7,855 bases of DNA from Comamonadaceae bacterium UBA2334 (GTDB lineage: Bacteria > Pseudomonadota > Gammaproteobacteria > Burkholderiales > Burkholderiaceae_C), in NCBI GenBank assembly GCA_002344885.1, contig DDUQ01000069.1, forward strand, positions 32,809 through 40,663, given 5' to 3'. The stretch's first letter is position 1. Every line of letters begins with the position of its first letter. The notes beneath the pieces are model-generated. The model did not search any database. It had not been told where the DNA came from and worked only from the letters and a program-made list of their open reading frames with translations. Positions 1 through 6,163 of this stretch are shown here, one piece after another. Both the position numbers and the translations under genes were made by a program.

Positions 1-1
1 T

Positions 2-196
2 GGTGAGAGCTATGTGGCCATCATTGACTCCCAGCGGCTGGACTACTACCACCAGCTTGAGCGTGAGCGCATTCACCTGTTGCTGATTGACGAAGCTGGT
101 CGTGGTCTGGCTGATGTGGCAGCAGGCCATGTGAAAGATGCGCGAAGCACTTTGGCTGCGATCAAGCGCGGGCGTTCAGCGAATGCTGTGGATTGA
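2..196 (+). CDS. Antitoxin of a type II toxin-antitoxin pair, probably Phd/YefM class (5' truncated by the window edge)
   Basis: The frame is open from base 2 and ends at TGA 194-196, giving the last 64 residues of a protein whose start lies upstream. A GTG at 14 is in frame but is probably an internal Val, because the preceding residues (GESY) run smoothly into VAIIDSQRLDYY. That pattern resembles the C-terminal part of the Phd/YefM DNA-binding fold, where a Gly-rich turn leads into a hydrophobic strand and a Tyr-containing helix. The rest is an amphipathic, charged tail (HQLERERIHLLL, then KDARSTLAAIKRGR), the kind of segment that wraps the cognate toxin. Known family role: the antitoxin neutralises the toxin and represses its own operon. 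The toxin-like gene 15 nt downstream supports the pairing. The antitoxin call is fairly safe; the exact family is less certain because the DNA-binding N-terminus is missing. Confidence 0.68.
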   Translation, partial: GESYVAIIDSQRLDYYHQLERERIHLLLIDEAGRGLADVAAGHVKDARSTLAAIKRGRSANAVD

Positions 197-211
197 ACGG
201 TAGGCTGACAC

Positions 212-598
212 GTGACCACGCTTGCAACCGTCAAGCTCACTGCCAATTTCGAGCGCAACCTGCTGGAAATGGAATCGTTTCTTGTGGAAGCCGAAGCACC
301 GCATGCCTTTGACTCGCTGCTGGACGAGTTGACCGACACCGTGATCCCAAATTTGGAGCGGTTTCCGGGGCTTGGGCGCTCGTTTCTCCAGCGCCCCGCC
401 CGCTCCGTGGAAGTCGCCAACGGCATAGCGCGTTTGACGGCGCAGCTTGGTTCGATTGCCGTGGATGGTGAATTGCGTGAGTACGTGATGACGCACTATC
501 TGGTGCTGTATGCCCGGATCAAGGACACGGTGTACCTACTTTCGATCCGGCACCAGCGGCAGTTGTCGTTTGATTTTCAATCGCTGTGGGCAACATAG
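212..598 (+). CDS. RelE/ParE-family toxin of a type II toxin-antitoxin system
   Basis: This encodes a 128-residue protein with no signal peptide or membrane segment. The C-terminal half carries the ParE/RelE signature: LREYVMTHYLVLYARI (88-103), a strand TVYLLSIRH (106-114) and a terminal RQLSFDF. This matches the usual Arg-Glu, then Tyr-x-Val-x-Tyr, then Ile-x-His-x-Arg-Gln pattern. RelE-type members cut mRNA on the ribosome and ParE-type members poison DNA gyrase; the sequence alone does not say which applies. It is somewhat longer than the usual 90-105 residues because of an insertion around 55-85. The start is GTG 212: an in-frame TGA lies two codons upstream (206-208) and the first in-frame ATG is about 20 codons in. 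A GGTAGG at 199-204 sits 7 nt before the GTG. The gene follows the antitoxin by 15 nt, so the two are almost certainly co-transcribed. Confidence 0.8.
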   Translation: MTTLATVKLTANFERNLLEMESFLVEAEAPHAFDSLLDELTDTVIPNLERFPGLGRSFLQRPARSVEVANGIARLTAQLGSIAVDGELREYVMTHYLVLYARIKDTVYLLSIRHQRQLSFDFQSLWAT

Positions 599-640
599 CC
601 CTGGATAGCAATATCAGCACTTTCAGTACCCAAGGGATTC

Positions 641-1633
641 ATGGATCACTCAACACATAACAAGATCGTCTCGTTCATCTGGTCAATCGCTGACGACTGC
701 CTTCGCGATGTCTTCGTTCGCGGCAAGTACCGCGATGTCATCCTGCCCATGTTTGTCCTGCGCCGCTTGGATTGCCTACTTGAGCCTTCCAAAGACGCGG
801 TGCTTGAAGAGGTTCGCTTTCAGCGTGAAGACGCAGAAATGGCCGACCTTGACCCGCACGGGTTGCGCGAAGCCTCCGGTTACGTTTTCTACAACATCTC
901 CAAGTTCACGCTCAAGTCCCTGCTGGGCAATCCGTCGCAACTGGAAGCGAACCTAAAAAACTACCTCGACGGCTTTTCCGACAACGTGAAGGAAATCGTC
1001 GATAAGTTTGACCTGCGTAACCAGATTCGCAAGATGGCGCAGTCGGACGTACTGCATGACGTGATCGAGAAGTTCGTATCTGAGGAAATCAACCTCAGCC
1101 CAGACGAGCGCAAGGGGCCAGATGGCCGCACACAGCCAGGCCTGTCAAACCTTGGCATGGGCTACGTGTTTGAAGAACTGATCCGCAAGTTCAACGAGGA
1201 GAACAACGAAGAGGCTGGCGAGCACTTCACACCGCGTGAGGTTATCAACCTCATGACGAATCTGGTGTTCATTCCGGTGAAGGATCAGCTGCCCAACCCG
1301 CTGACGATCTACGACCCGGCGTGCGGTAGCGGCGGCATGCTGACTGAGTCACAAGACTTTGTGACAGATGCCGATGGCGAGATCAAAGCCAAAGTGGGCG
1401 TGTTCTTGTACGGCAAAGAGATCAACCCCGAGACTTACGCCATTTGCAAGTCCGACATGATGATTAAGGGCAATGACCCCGAAAACATCAAATTTGGCTC
1501 TACGCTGGCAACCAACGACTTTTCCGGCACGCGCTTCGACTTCATGTTGAGCAACCCGCCTTATGGCAAGTCTTGGAAGGGTGACCAGAAGGGCATCATT
1601 GAAGGCAAAGAGGTTCTTGATCACCGCTTTTAA
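641..1633 (+). CDS. hsdM: N-terminal fragment of HsdM (330 residues) ending at the premature TAA
   Basis: This is the part of HsdM that would be made if the TAA is respected. It contains the N-terminal helical domain and both hallmark methylase motifs (DPACGSGG from 225, NPPY at 305-308). It stops 22 residues after NPPY, before the remaining strands of the Rossmann-like catalytic core and the whole HsdS-contacting C-terminus. A stable, active methyltransferase is therefore unlikely. The fragment has no homologue-like natural ending: the last residues (KEVLDHRF) are in the middle of a conserved block. It is listed separately because automatic annotation may report it as an independent gene. 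Confidence 0.6.
   Translation: MDHSTHNKIVSFIWSIADDCLRDVFVRGKYRDVILPMFVLRRLDCLLEPSKDAVLEEVRFQREDAEMADLDPHGLREASGYVFYNISKFTLKSLLGNPSQLEANLKNYLDGFSDNVKEIVDKFDLRNQIRKMAQSDVLHDVIEKFVSEEINLSPDERKGPDGRTQPGLSNLGMGYVFEELIRKFNEENNEEAGEHFTPREVINLMTNLVFIPVKDQLPNPLTIYDPACGSGGMLTESQDFVTDADGEIKAKVGVFLYGKEINPETYAICKSDMMIKGNDPENIKFGSTLATNDFSGTRFDFMLSNPPYGKSWKGDQKGIIEGKEVLDHRF
1631..1633 (+). other. In-frame nonsense codon (TAA) in hsdM, codon 331
   Basis: The local reading is GAT CAC CGC TTT TAA GTC AAG CTT, that is D-H-R-F-stop-V-K-L. HsdM relatives commonly read D-x-R-F followed by a polar residue and then V-x-L at this point. CAA (Gln) changed to TAA by one C-to-T transition is the simplest origin, though that ancestral codon is inferred. 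Frame and conserved residues match on both sides, so no bases have been gained or lost. Confidence 0.9.
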
Positions 1634-1717
1634 GTCAAGCTTTCGGACTACACAGGCGAATCGTTCGACTTCTATCCCGCCATTCCGCGCTCATCAGACG
1701 GCCAGTTGCTGTTTCTG

Positions 1718-3016
1718 ATGGAGATGGTGGACAAAATGAAGCGGCGCTCAGACCTGAGCGACAAGAACGCCACGCGTTTTTCGGGTTCGCGCATTGCATC
1801 CGTCCACAACGGTTCGGCGTTGTTCACTGGCGATGCAGGCAGCGGCGAAAGCAACATCCGCCGCCACATCATCGAGAGCGACTACCTCGAAGCCATCATT
1901 CAGTTGCCGAACAACCTGTTTTACAACACCGGCATCACCACCTACGTGTGGCTGCTGTCCAACCACAAGACGGAGAAGCGGCAAGGCAAGGTGCAGTTGA
2001 TTGACGCATCCAACCTGTACCAGAAGCTGCGCAAAAACCTTGGCGAAAAGAACTGCGAATTCACGGCCGAGCACATTCAACAGATCACCCAGCTCTACCT
2101 GAGCCTCGCCAACGAGGGAGTATCGAAAGTATTCGACAACCGGGACTTTGGCTACTACAAGGTCACCGTAGAGCGCCCCTTGCGTCTGGCTGCTCAGTTC
2201 AGCCCTGAACGCATTGCTACCCTGCGCTTCACGCCGGGTATGCAAGAGATCATGGAATGGGTCTATGGCAAATACGGCGACGAGGTATATACCGACCTCA
2301 AGTCCCATGCCGAAGCCATTGAGAACCATCTTGAGCGCGAAGAAATTACCCTGTCGCCAAAGAACCGCAAAGAGCTAGTGGCACAGACCATATGGCAGGC
2401 CCAGCGCGACATCATGCTGGCCGCACAGCAGATCGCCGCCAAGGTGGGTGCAGACGAACACCTCGATTTCAACTTGTTTGAAGCCATGGTTGACGAAGCT
2501 TGCGCCGCCTTGAAGTTGAAGCTTTCCACGCCAGAGCGCAAGCAGGTTTTGAACGCAGTGAGCTGGCGCGACCCTCGGGCCACCAAAGTTATCAAGAAGC
2601 AGCACAAGCTGAGCGGTTCCAAACTTAAAGACCTGCTCTCGGAATTGCAGACCACCGCCGAGCAGCTGGGTGACTATGGCTATTGGCCCAGCGCCAAGGC
2701 AGGCGAATTCGTCGAGTACGAACCCGACAGCGAATTGCGCGACACCGAGAACGTGCCCTTAGCCAAGAGCAAGTCGCCCACGGCCTCCAGCGTCATCCAT
2801 GAATACTTCATCCGAGAGGTGCGCCCGCACGTTGACGAAGCTTGGATTGCACTCGACAAGACGGTGATTGGCTACGAGATCAGCTTCAACAAGTACTTCT
2901 ATCAGCACAAACCATTGCGCAGCCTCGAAGAAGTGACGGCGGAAATCTTGGCACTGGAAGCAGAAACCGATGGCCTGTTGAAACAACTGGTCAGCTTCGT
3001 ATCAGGAGCCAAGTGA
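1718..3016 (+). CDS. hsdM: C-terminal fragment of HsdM (open frame after the premature stop)
   Basis: This is the continuation of HsdM in the same frame, residues 360-791 of the intact protein. Candidate restarts are ATG 1718, ATG 1724 and ATG 1736 (a TTG at 1706 is also in frame). None has a convincing ribosome binding site; the nearest purine run is GGAG at 1720-1723, 12 nt before ATG 1736. The fragment carries the later conserved HsdM blocks (GSRIASVHNGSALFTGDAG, then QLPNNLFYNTG, GKVQLIDAS and VTVERPLRLAAQF) and the helical tail. It lacks the AdoMet and NPPY motifs, so it could act only by associating with the N-terminal half. Translation is doubtful, but the frame still looks like intact, conserved HsdM, which argues that the stop is recent or artefactual. 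Confidence 0.45.
   Translation: MEMVDKMKRRSDLSDKNATRFSGSRIASVHNGSALFTGDAGSGESNIRRHIIESDYLEAIIQLPNNLFYNTGITTYVWLLSNHKTEKRQGKVQLIDASNLYQKLRKNLGEKNCEFTAEHIQQITQLYLSLANEGVSKVFDNRDFGYYKVTVERPLRLAAQFSPERIATLRFTPGMQEIMEWVYGKYGDEVYTDLKSHAEAIENHLEREEITLSPKNRKELVAQTIWQAQRDIMLAAQQIAAKVGADEHLDFNLFEAMVDEACAALKLKLSTPERKQVLNAVSWRDPRATKVIKKQHKLSGSKLKDLLSELQTTAEQLGDYGYWPSAKAGEFVEYEPDSELRDTENVPLAKSKSPTASSVIHEYFIREVRPHVDEAWIALDKTVIGYEISFNKYFYQHKPLRSLEEVTAEILALEAETDGLLKQLVSFVSGAK
3004..3008 (+). promoter_or_regulatory. Ribosome binding site for the GmrSD-like gene
   Basis: AGGAG sits 7 nt upstream of ATG 3016, inside the end of hsdM. With the TGATG stop/start overlap it fixes the start at 3016. An upstream in-frame start near 2842 would overlap hsdM by some 175 nt and add residues unlike the family N-terminus. 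Confidence 0.8.
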
Positions 3017-4887
3017 TGCAGGAAATCCAAGGCAAAACCCGCACGGTCCGCGAACTGCTGTCCGGTGCCAAGTACGGTATCGACTACTACCAGCGCGAAT
3101 ACAAGTGGCAGACCAAGCAGATGGCTGAGCTTGTGTCTGACCTGACCGGCGCGTTTCTGGAGGACTATCAAGAAGCCCACCAACGCGCCGACGTTGCCAA
3201 TTACGGCCATTACTTCCTTGGCTCCATTGTCATCAGCCAGCGCAAGAACGAGCAGCAGATCAACGAACGCCTGATTGTTGACGGCCAGCAGCGCATGACC
3301 AGCCTGACTTTGCTCTTGCTCTACCTGCACAGCCAGCAAAAAGACCGAGACGATGCAGAACCCGTTGAAGAACTGATCTTTTCCAAGAAGTTTGGCACCA
3401 AGTCCTTCAACCTGAATGTGCCGGAACGCAATGACTGCATGGAGGCCTTGTTTGATGGCAAGAGCTATGACACTGCCGACCAGTCCGAATCGGTCTACAA
3501 CCTGATTGGGCGGTTCAACGATATTGGCGATGCTTTCCCGCAAGATATATCCGGCACCAAGGCGTTGCCTTATTTTGTCGATTGGTTGCTGGAAAAGGTG
3601 CACTTGGTGGAAATCACGGCATACGCCGATGCCGATGCGTACACCATCTTCGAGACCATGAATGACCGTGGCCTTTCCTTGAGCAACACTGACATGCTCA
3701 AGGGCTACCTGCTGGCCAGCATCACAGATGCCACCAAGCGGGCCGAGGCCAACAAGGAAATCAAGCAATGGCTGCTGACGTTTGCAAAGCGGGACAACGA
3801 CCGCGACACGAAGGAAACCGAGGCTGATTTCTTCAAGGCATGGCTGCGTGCCAAATACGCAGGGGACATCCGCGAGCGGAAAAAAGGTGCCAAGCCAGAA
3901 GACTTTGACCTGATCGGCACGGAATACCACCGCTGGGTGCGTACCAATCACGAGTTGGTGGGGTTGAACGCCAGCGAAGACTTCAACCGCTGGGTTCGGC
4001 AAGACCTGCGCTTCTTTGCCCGTGTGTATCTTGAACTGCTGGAGGCCTGCGAGGGCTTGAAGCCGGGGCTGGAGTCCGTCCGCTTCAATGCTGACCATGG
4101 CTTCACCCAGCAGTTTCAGGTGCTACTGGCACCGCTGCTCCCCACTGATGATGAAGCCACGGTCAAGGCCAAGCTGCGCCTGACCGCTGACTATCTGGAC
4201 TGCTGGCTGAATCGCCGCCTGTGGAATTTCAAGTCCATCGACTACTCCACCTTGCAGTACGCCACCTTTCTGCTGACCAAGGAACTGCGCAACCTGCCGC
4301 TGGAGGCATTGCGCGAGAAGCTGATTGCACGTCTGACCAGCGACGAGAAGGAGTTCCCGCTTGAAGATCAGCCCTCGCTGATTAACTGGAACGCCAAGAG
4401 TCTGCACCGTCAGTTGGCCCGCTTCACCCACTGGGTTGAAGAACAAAGCGGCCAACCGGGGCGCTACCTTGAATACATCGTCCGCTCAGGCAATAACGCC
4501 TACGAAATCGAACACCTGTGGGCCAACCACTTCGAGCGCCATGCCGATGAATTCGCCCATGCGCAAGAATTTGCCAGCTACCGCAACCGCATTGGCGGCC
4601 TTGTCCTGCTGCCCAAGAAAATCAATGCCAGCCTGAATGACAAGTCCTATGCCGACAAGGTGGCGCACTACCAGAAGGAAAACCTGCTGGCTCGTTCGCT
4701 GCACAGCGCCTGCTATCAGCACAATCCCGGTTTTCTGCAACTGATGGCACGCACTGGCCTTCCTTTCAAGTCATTCGACGAATTCAAGAAAGGCAGTTTT
4801 GACGAACGGTATGCCGTTTACCAAGGCATCGCCAAAAAGTTGTGGTCATTGAGCCGCTTGCAGGAGGCCGCTGATGCAACGGCATGA
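3016..4887 (+). CDS. GmrSD-like DUF262/DUF1524 nuclease (putative type IV restriction or anti-phage protein) inside the hsd operon
   Basis: This 623-residue soluble protein joins an N-terminal DUF262 (ParB/Srx-like NTPase) domain to a C-terminal DUF1524 HNH-type nuclease domain, as in single-chain GmrSD, BrxU and SspE relatives. DUF262 marks are YQREYKW (25-31), the nucleotide-binding signature DGQQRMTSL (from D89) and FETMNDRGLSLS around N216. DUF1524 marks are EIEHLWANHF (497-506, candidate catalytic H500) and YRNRIGGLVLLPKKINASL (522-540, with N524 and N537). The usual HxxP of the HNH motif reads HLWA here, a variant I associate with one DUF262 subfamily. Characterised relatives use NTP hydrolysis to control cutting of DNA with modified bases or a phosphorothioate backbone; the substrate of this one is unknown. 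It starts at ATG 3016 in TGATG with the hsdM stop and overlaps hsdS by 14 nt, so it is translated as part of the hsd operon. Family membership is firm; the restriction role is inferred. Confidence 0.87.
   Translation: MQEIQGKTRTVRELLSGAKYGIDYYQREYKWQTKQMAELVSDLTGAFLEDYQEAHQRADVANYGHYFLGSIVISQRKNEQQINERLIVDGQQRMTSLTLLLLYLHSQQKDRDDAEPVEELIFSKKFGTKSFNLNVPERNDCMEALFDGKSYDTADQSESVYNLIGRFNDIGDAFPQDISGTKALPYFVDWLLEKVHLVEITAYADADAYTIFETMNDRGLSLSNTDMLKGYLLASITDATKRAEANKEIKQWLLTFAKRDNDRDTKETEADFFKAWLRAKYAGDIRERKKGAKPEDFDLIGTEYHRWVRTNHELVGLNASEDFNRWVRQDLRFFARVYLELLEACEGLKPGLESVRFNADHGFTQQFQVLLAPLLPTDDEATVKAKLRLTADYLDCWLNRRLWNFKSIDYSTLQYATFLLTKELRNLPLEALREKLIARLTSDEKEFPLEDQPSLINWNAKSLHRQLARFTHWVEEQSGQPGRYLEYIVRSGNNAYEIEHLWANHFERHADEFAHAQEFASYRNRIGGLVLLPKKINASLNDKSYADKVAHYQKENLLARSLHSACYQHNPGFLQLMARTGLPFKSFDEFKKGSFDERYAVYQGIAKKLWSLSRLQEAADATA
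4862..4867 (+). promoter_or_regulatory. Ribosome binding site for hsdS
   Basis: A full AGGAGG lies 6 nt before ATG 4874 and inside the 3' end of the GmrSD-like gene. It settles the hsdS start and means the two frames overlap by 14 nt (4874-4887), which usually gives coupled translation. Confidence 0.85.
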
Positions 4888-6154
4888 GAGTTACAAGCCC
4901 AGCGGGGTAAAGTGGATTGGCGATGTGCCAGCCCATTGGGATGTGCGCCCCGGCTTCACCTGCTTTGACGAAAACAAAGACCGAAACAAGAACCTTACCG
5001 AGAAGACAGTTCTTTCACTGAGCTATGGACGCATTGTCGTCAAACCGGATGAAAAGATGACTGGCCTGGTTCCTGAGTCGTTCGATACCTACCAGCTCAT
5101 CAAACCCGGCGACATCGTCATTCGCACCACGGATCTGCAAAACGACAAGACAAGTTTGCGCGTGGGCCTGGCACGAGACAAAGGGATAATCACTTCGGCA
5201 TATCTTGGGCTGCGCTGCAAGCCTGAGATTAACCCCGAATACGTTTTTAGATTACTTGAAAGCTACGATGCTCTGAAAGTTTTCTACGGCATGGGATCGG
5301 GCTTACGCCAAAACATCGACTTCTGGGATTTCAAGCGGCTACCTATCCCAACTCCTCCCCGGATTGAGCAAGATCGCATCGTCACTTTTCTCGATCAGAA
5401 AAACGCAGAGATCGACGCCGCCATAGCCAAGAAGGAACGCTTGATTGAGCTACTGCATGAACAAAAAAGCGCACTGATAAAGCAAGCTGTAACTCGCGGG
5501 TTGAATCCATTAGCTCAGATGCGGGAAAGTGGCGTCGATTGGATCGGTGACTTTCCTGCGCATTGGCGGATCAGCAGTTTGAGTCACCAAGCCGTGATTT
5601 TTGCAGGGGGGACTCCAGATCGTAGCGTCCCCAGATATTGGGGCGGTGAGATTCCTTGGATAAAAACAGGTGAGGTTAACTTCAACCGGATTTCTTCAGC
5701 AGAGGAACACATCACTGACGCGGGGCTAAGAAACTCTGCGGCCAAAATTGCACCCGCTGGTACTCTGCTTATGGCGATGTACGGTCAAGGGGTGACGCGA
5801 GGGCGTGTAGCAATTCTGGATGTTCCAGCCGCATTCAACCAGGCCTGTGTCGCGATGAAATTCTGGCACAACATTTCTACGGAGTTTGCCTTTTTCTACT
5901 TTTACGGCGCATACAGCTTTCTGCGAGATTCAGGTAACGAGAGTAGCCAGATGAATCTGAGTTCTGGTGCTATCTCAAAATTCAAGATCACCATTCCGCC
6001 AATGCACGAGCAAGACGAAATTTGCAAACACCTGCGGAACGCTCTTGAAATGGTGAATGCTGCAGAACGGGCTCAACGTGAAACCGTTGATAAGCTTTAT
6101 GCAATGAAGCAGTCTCTGATAACTGATGTAGTTACTGGAAAAATAAGAGCATAA
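4874..6154 (+). CDS. hsdS: Type I restriction-modification specificity subunit S
   Basis: This 426-residue protein has the normal two-fold HsdS plan. Each half opens with the same block: SGVKWIGDVPAHW (10-22) and SGVDWIGDFPAHW (219-231). Target recognition domain 1 spans roughly 23-160 and domain 2 roughly 232-375; each should read one half of a bipartite site. Between them lies the central conserved helix (about 164-210, from IEQDRIVTFLDQKNAEID to TRGL). A matching C-terminal helix (about 377-426, from MHEQDEICKHL to GKIRA) would form the antiparallel coiled coil that sets the spacer and holds two HsdM subunits. The recognition sequence cannot be read from the protein. The gene is patchily AT-richer than its neighbours (some lines 40-45% G+C), common for exchanged recognition domains. 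It is intact, but without a whole HsdM it has no partner. TAA ends at 6154, 9 nt before hsdR. Confidence 0.95.
   Translation: MQRHESYKPSGVKWIGDVPAHWDVRPGFTCFDENKDRNKNLTEKTVLSLSYGRIVVKPDEKMTGLVPESFDTYQLIKPGDIVIRTTDLQNDKTSLRVGLARDKGIITSAYLGLRCKPEINPEYVFRLLESYDALKVFYGMGSGLRQNIDFWDFKRLPIPTPPRIEQDRIVTFLDQKNAEIDAAIAKKERLIELLHEQKSALIKQAVTRGLNPLAQMRESGVDWIGDFPAHWRISSLSHQAVIFAGGTPDRSVPRYWGGEIPWIKTGEVNFNRISSAEEHITDAGLRNSAAKIAPAGTLLMAMYGQGVTRGRVAILDVPAAFNQACVAMKFWHNISTEFAFFYFYGAYSFLRDSGNESSQMNLSSGAISKFKITIPPMHEQDEICKHLRNALEMVNAAERAQRETVDKLYAMKQSLITDVVTGKIRA
4901..4939 (+). repeat. First copy of the HsdS internal repeat block
   Basis: This encodes SGVKWIGDVPAHW (residues 10-22), the conserved entry to recognition domain 1. 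The partner copy is at 5528-5566. The similarity is clear in protein (11 of 13 residues identical) but has diverged in DNA, so this is an ancient duplication and not a fresh one. Confidence 0.8.
5528..5566 (+). repeat. Second copy of the HsdS internal repeat block
   Basis: This encodes SGVDWIGDFPAHW (residues 219-231), the entry to recognition domain 2 and the counterpart of 4901-4939. Blocks like this are the conserved hinges at which recognition domains are swapped in type I systems. Confidence 0.8.
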
Positions 6155-6158
6155 GGGA
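6153..6158 (+). promoter_or_regulatory. Ribosome binding site for hsdR
   Basis: AAGGGA overlaps the hsdS TAA stop (6152-6154) and sits 5 nt before ATG 6164, fixing the hsdR start. No promoter or terminator fits in the 9-nt gap, so hsdR is read from the same transcript. Confidence 0.75.
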
Positions 6159-6163
6159 ACAAC

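Larger units (their letters stand above)
641..3016 (+). pseudogene. hsdM: Type I restriction-modification DNA methyltransferase subunit M, interrupted by an in-frame TAA
   Basis: Read through the stop, this is a 791-codon HsdM, the AdoMet-dependent adenine-N6 methyltransferase that pairs with HsdS to protect host DNA and to form the core of the restriction complex. Domains in order: an HsdM_N helical domain from about residue 7 (NKIVSFIWSIADDCLRDVF); a GEHFTPREV segment at 193-201; AdoMet motif I DPACGSGGM from D225; catalytic motif IV NPPY at 305-308; the conserved PRSSDGQLLFL at 349-359; QLPNNLFYNTGITTYVWLLS at 421-440; and a long helical C-terminal region expected to contact HsdS. TAA replaces codon 331 (1631-1633), and the same frame resumes with VKLSDY, so the lesion is a single substitution and not an indel. 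A weak AAGGGA lies only 3 nt before ATG 641; no other in-frame start exists after the toxin stop at 596-598. It heads the hsd operon and its TGA overlaps the next ATG. Confidence 0.88.

Noticed and set aside
599..640. Promoter or terminator in the gap between the toxin and hsdM
   Set aside because: AT-rich words such as CAATATC occur, but no spaced -35/-10 pair and no stem-loop with a T run can be supported in 42 nt.
1625..1640. Frameshift or programmed slippage at the TTTTAAG run in hsdM
   Set aside because: The downstream conserved HsdM sequence is in the same frame as the upstream part, so slippage is not needed and would destroy the protein. A substitution explains the stop.
1748..2329. 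- strand open frame (193 codons) opposite the distal half of hsdM
   Set aside because: The + strand frame here reads as conserved HsdM; the antisense product has no family features.
2842..3015. Upstream in-frame extension of the GmrSD-like gene (extra 58 codons)
   Set aside because: It would overlap hsdM by about 175 nt and lacks a ribosome binding site. The family N-terminus and an AGGAG 7 nt upstream point to ATG 3016.
2902..4098. Long open frame on the - strand (398 codons) opposite the GmrSD-like gene
   Set aside because: It is antisense to a clearly conserved DUF262 coding region, has no recognisable motif and spans the hsdM/GmrSD-like gene junction. It is a shadow frame.
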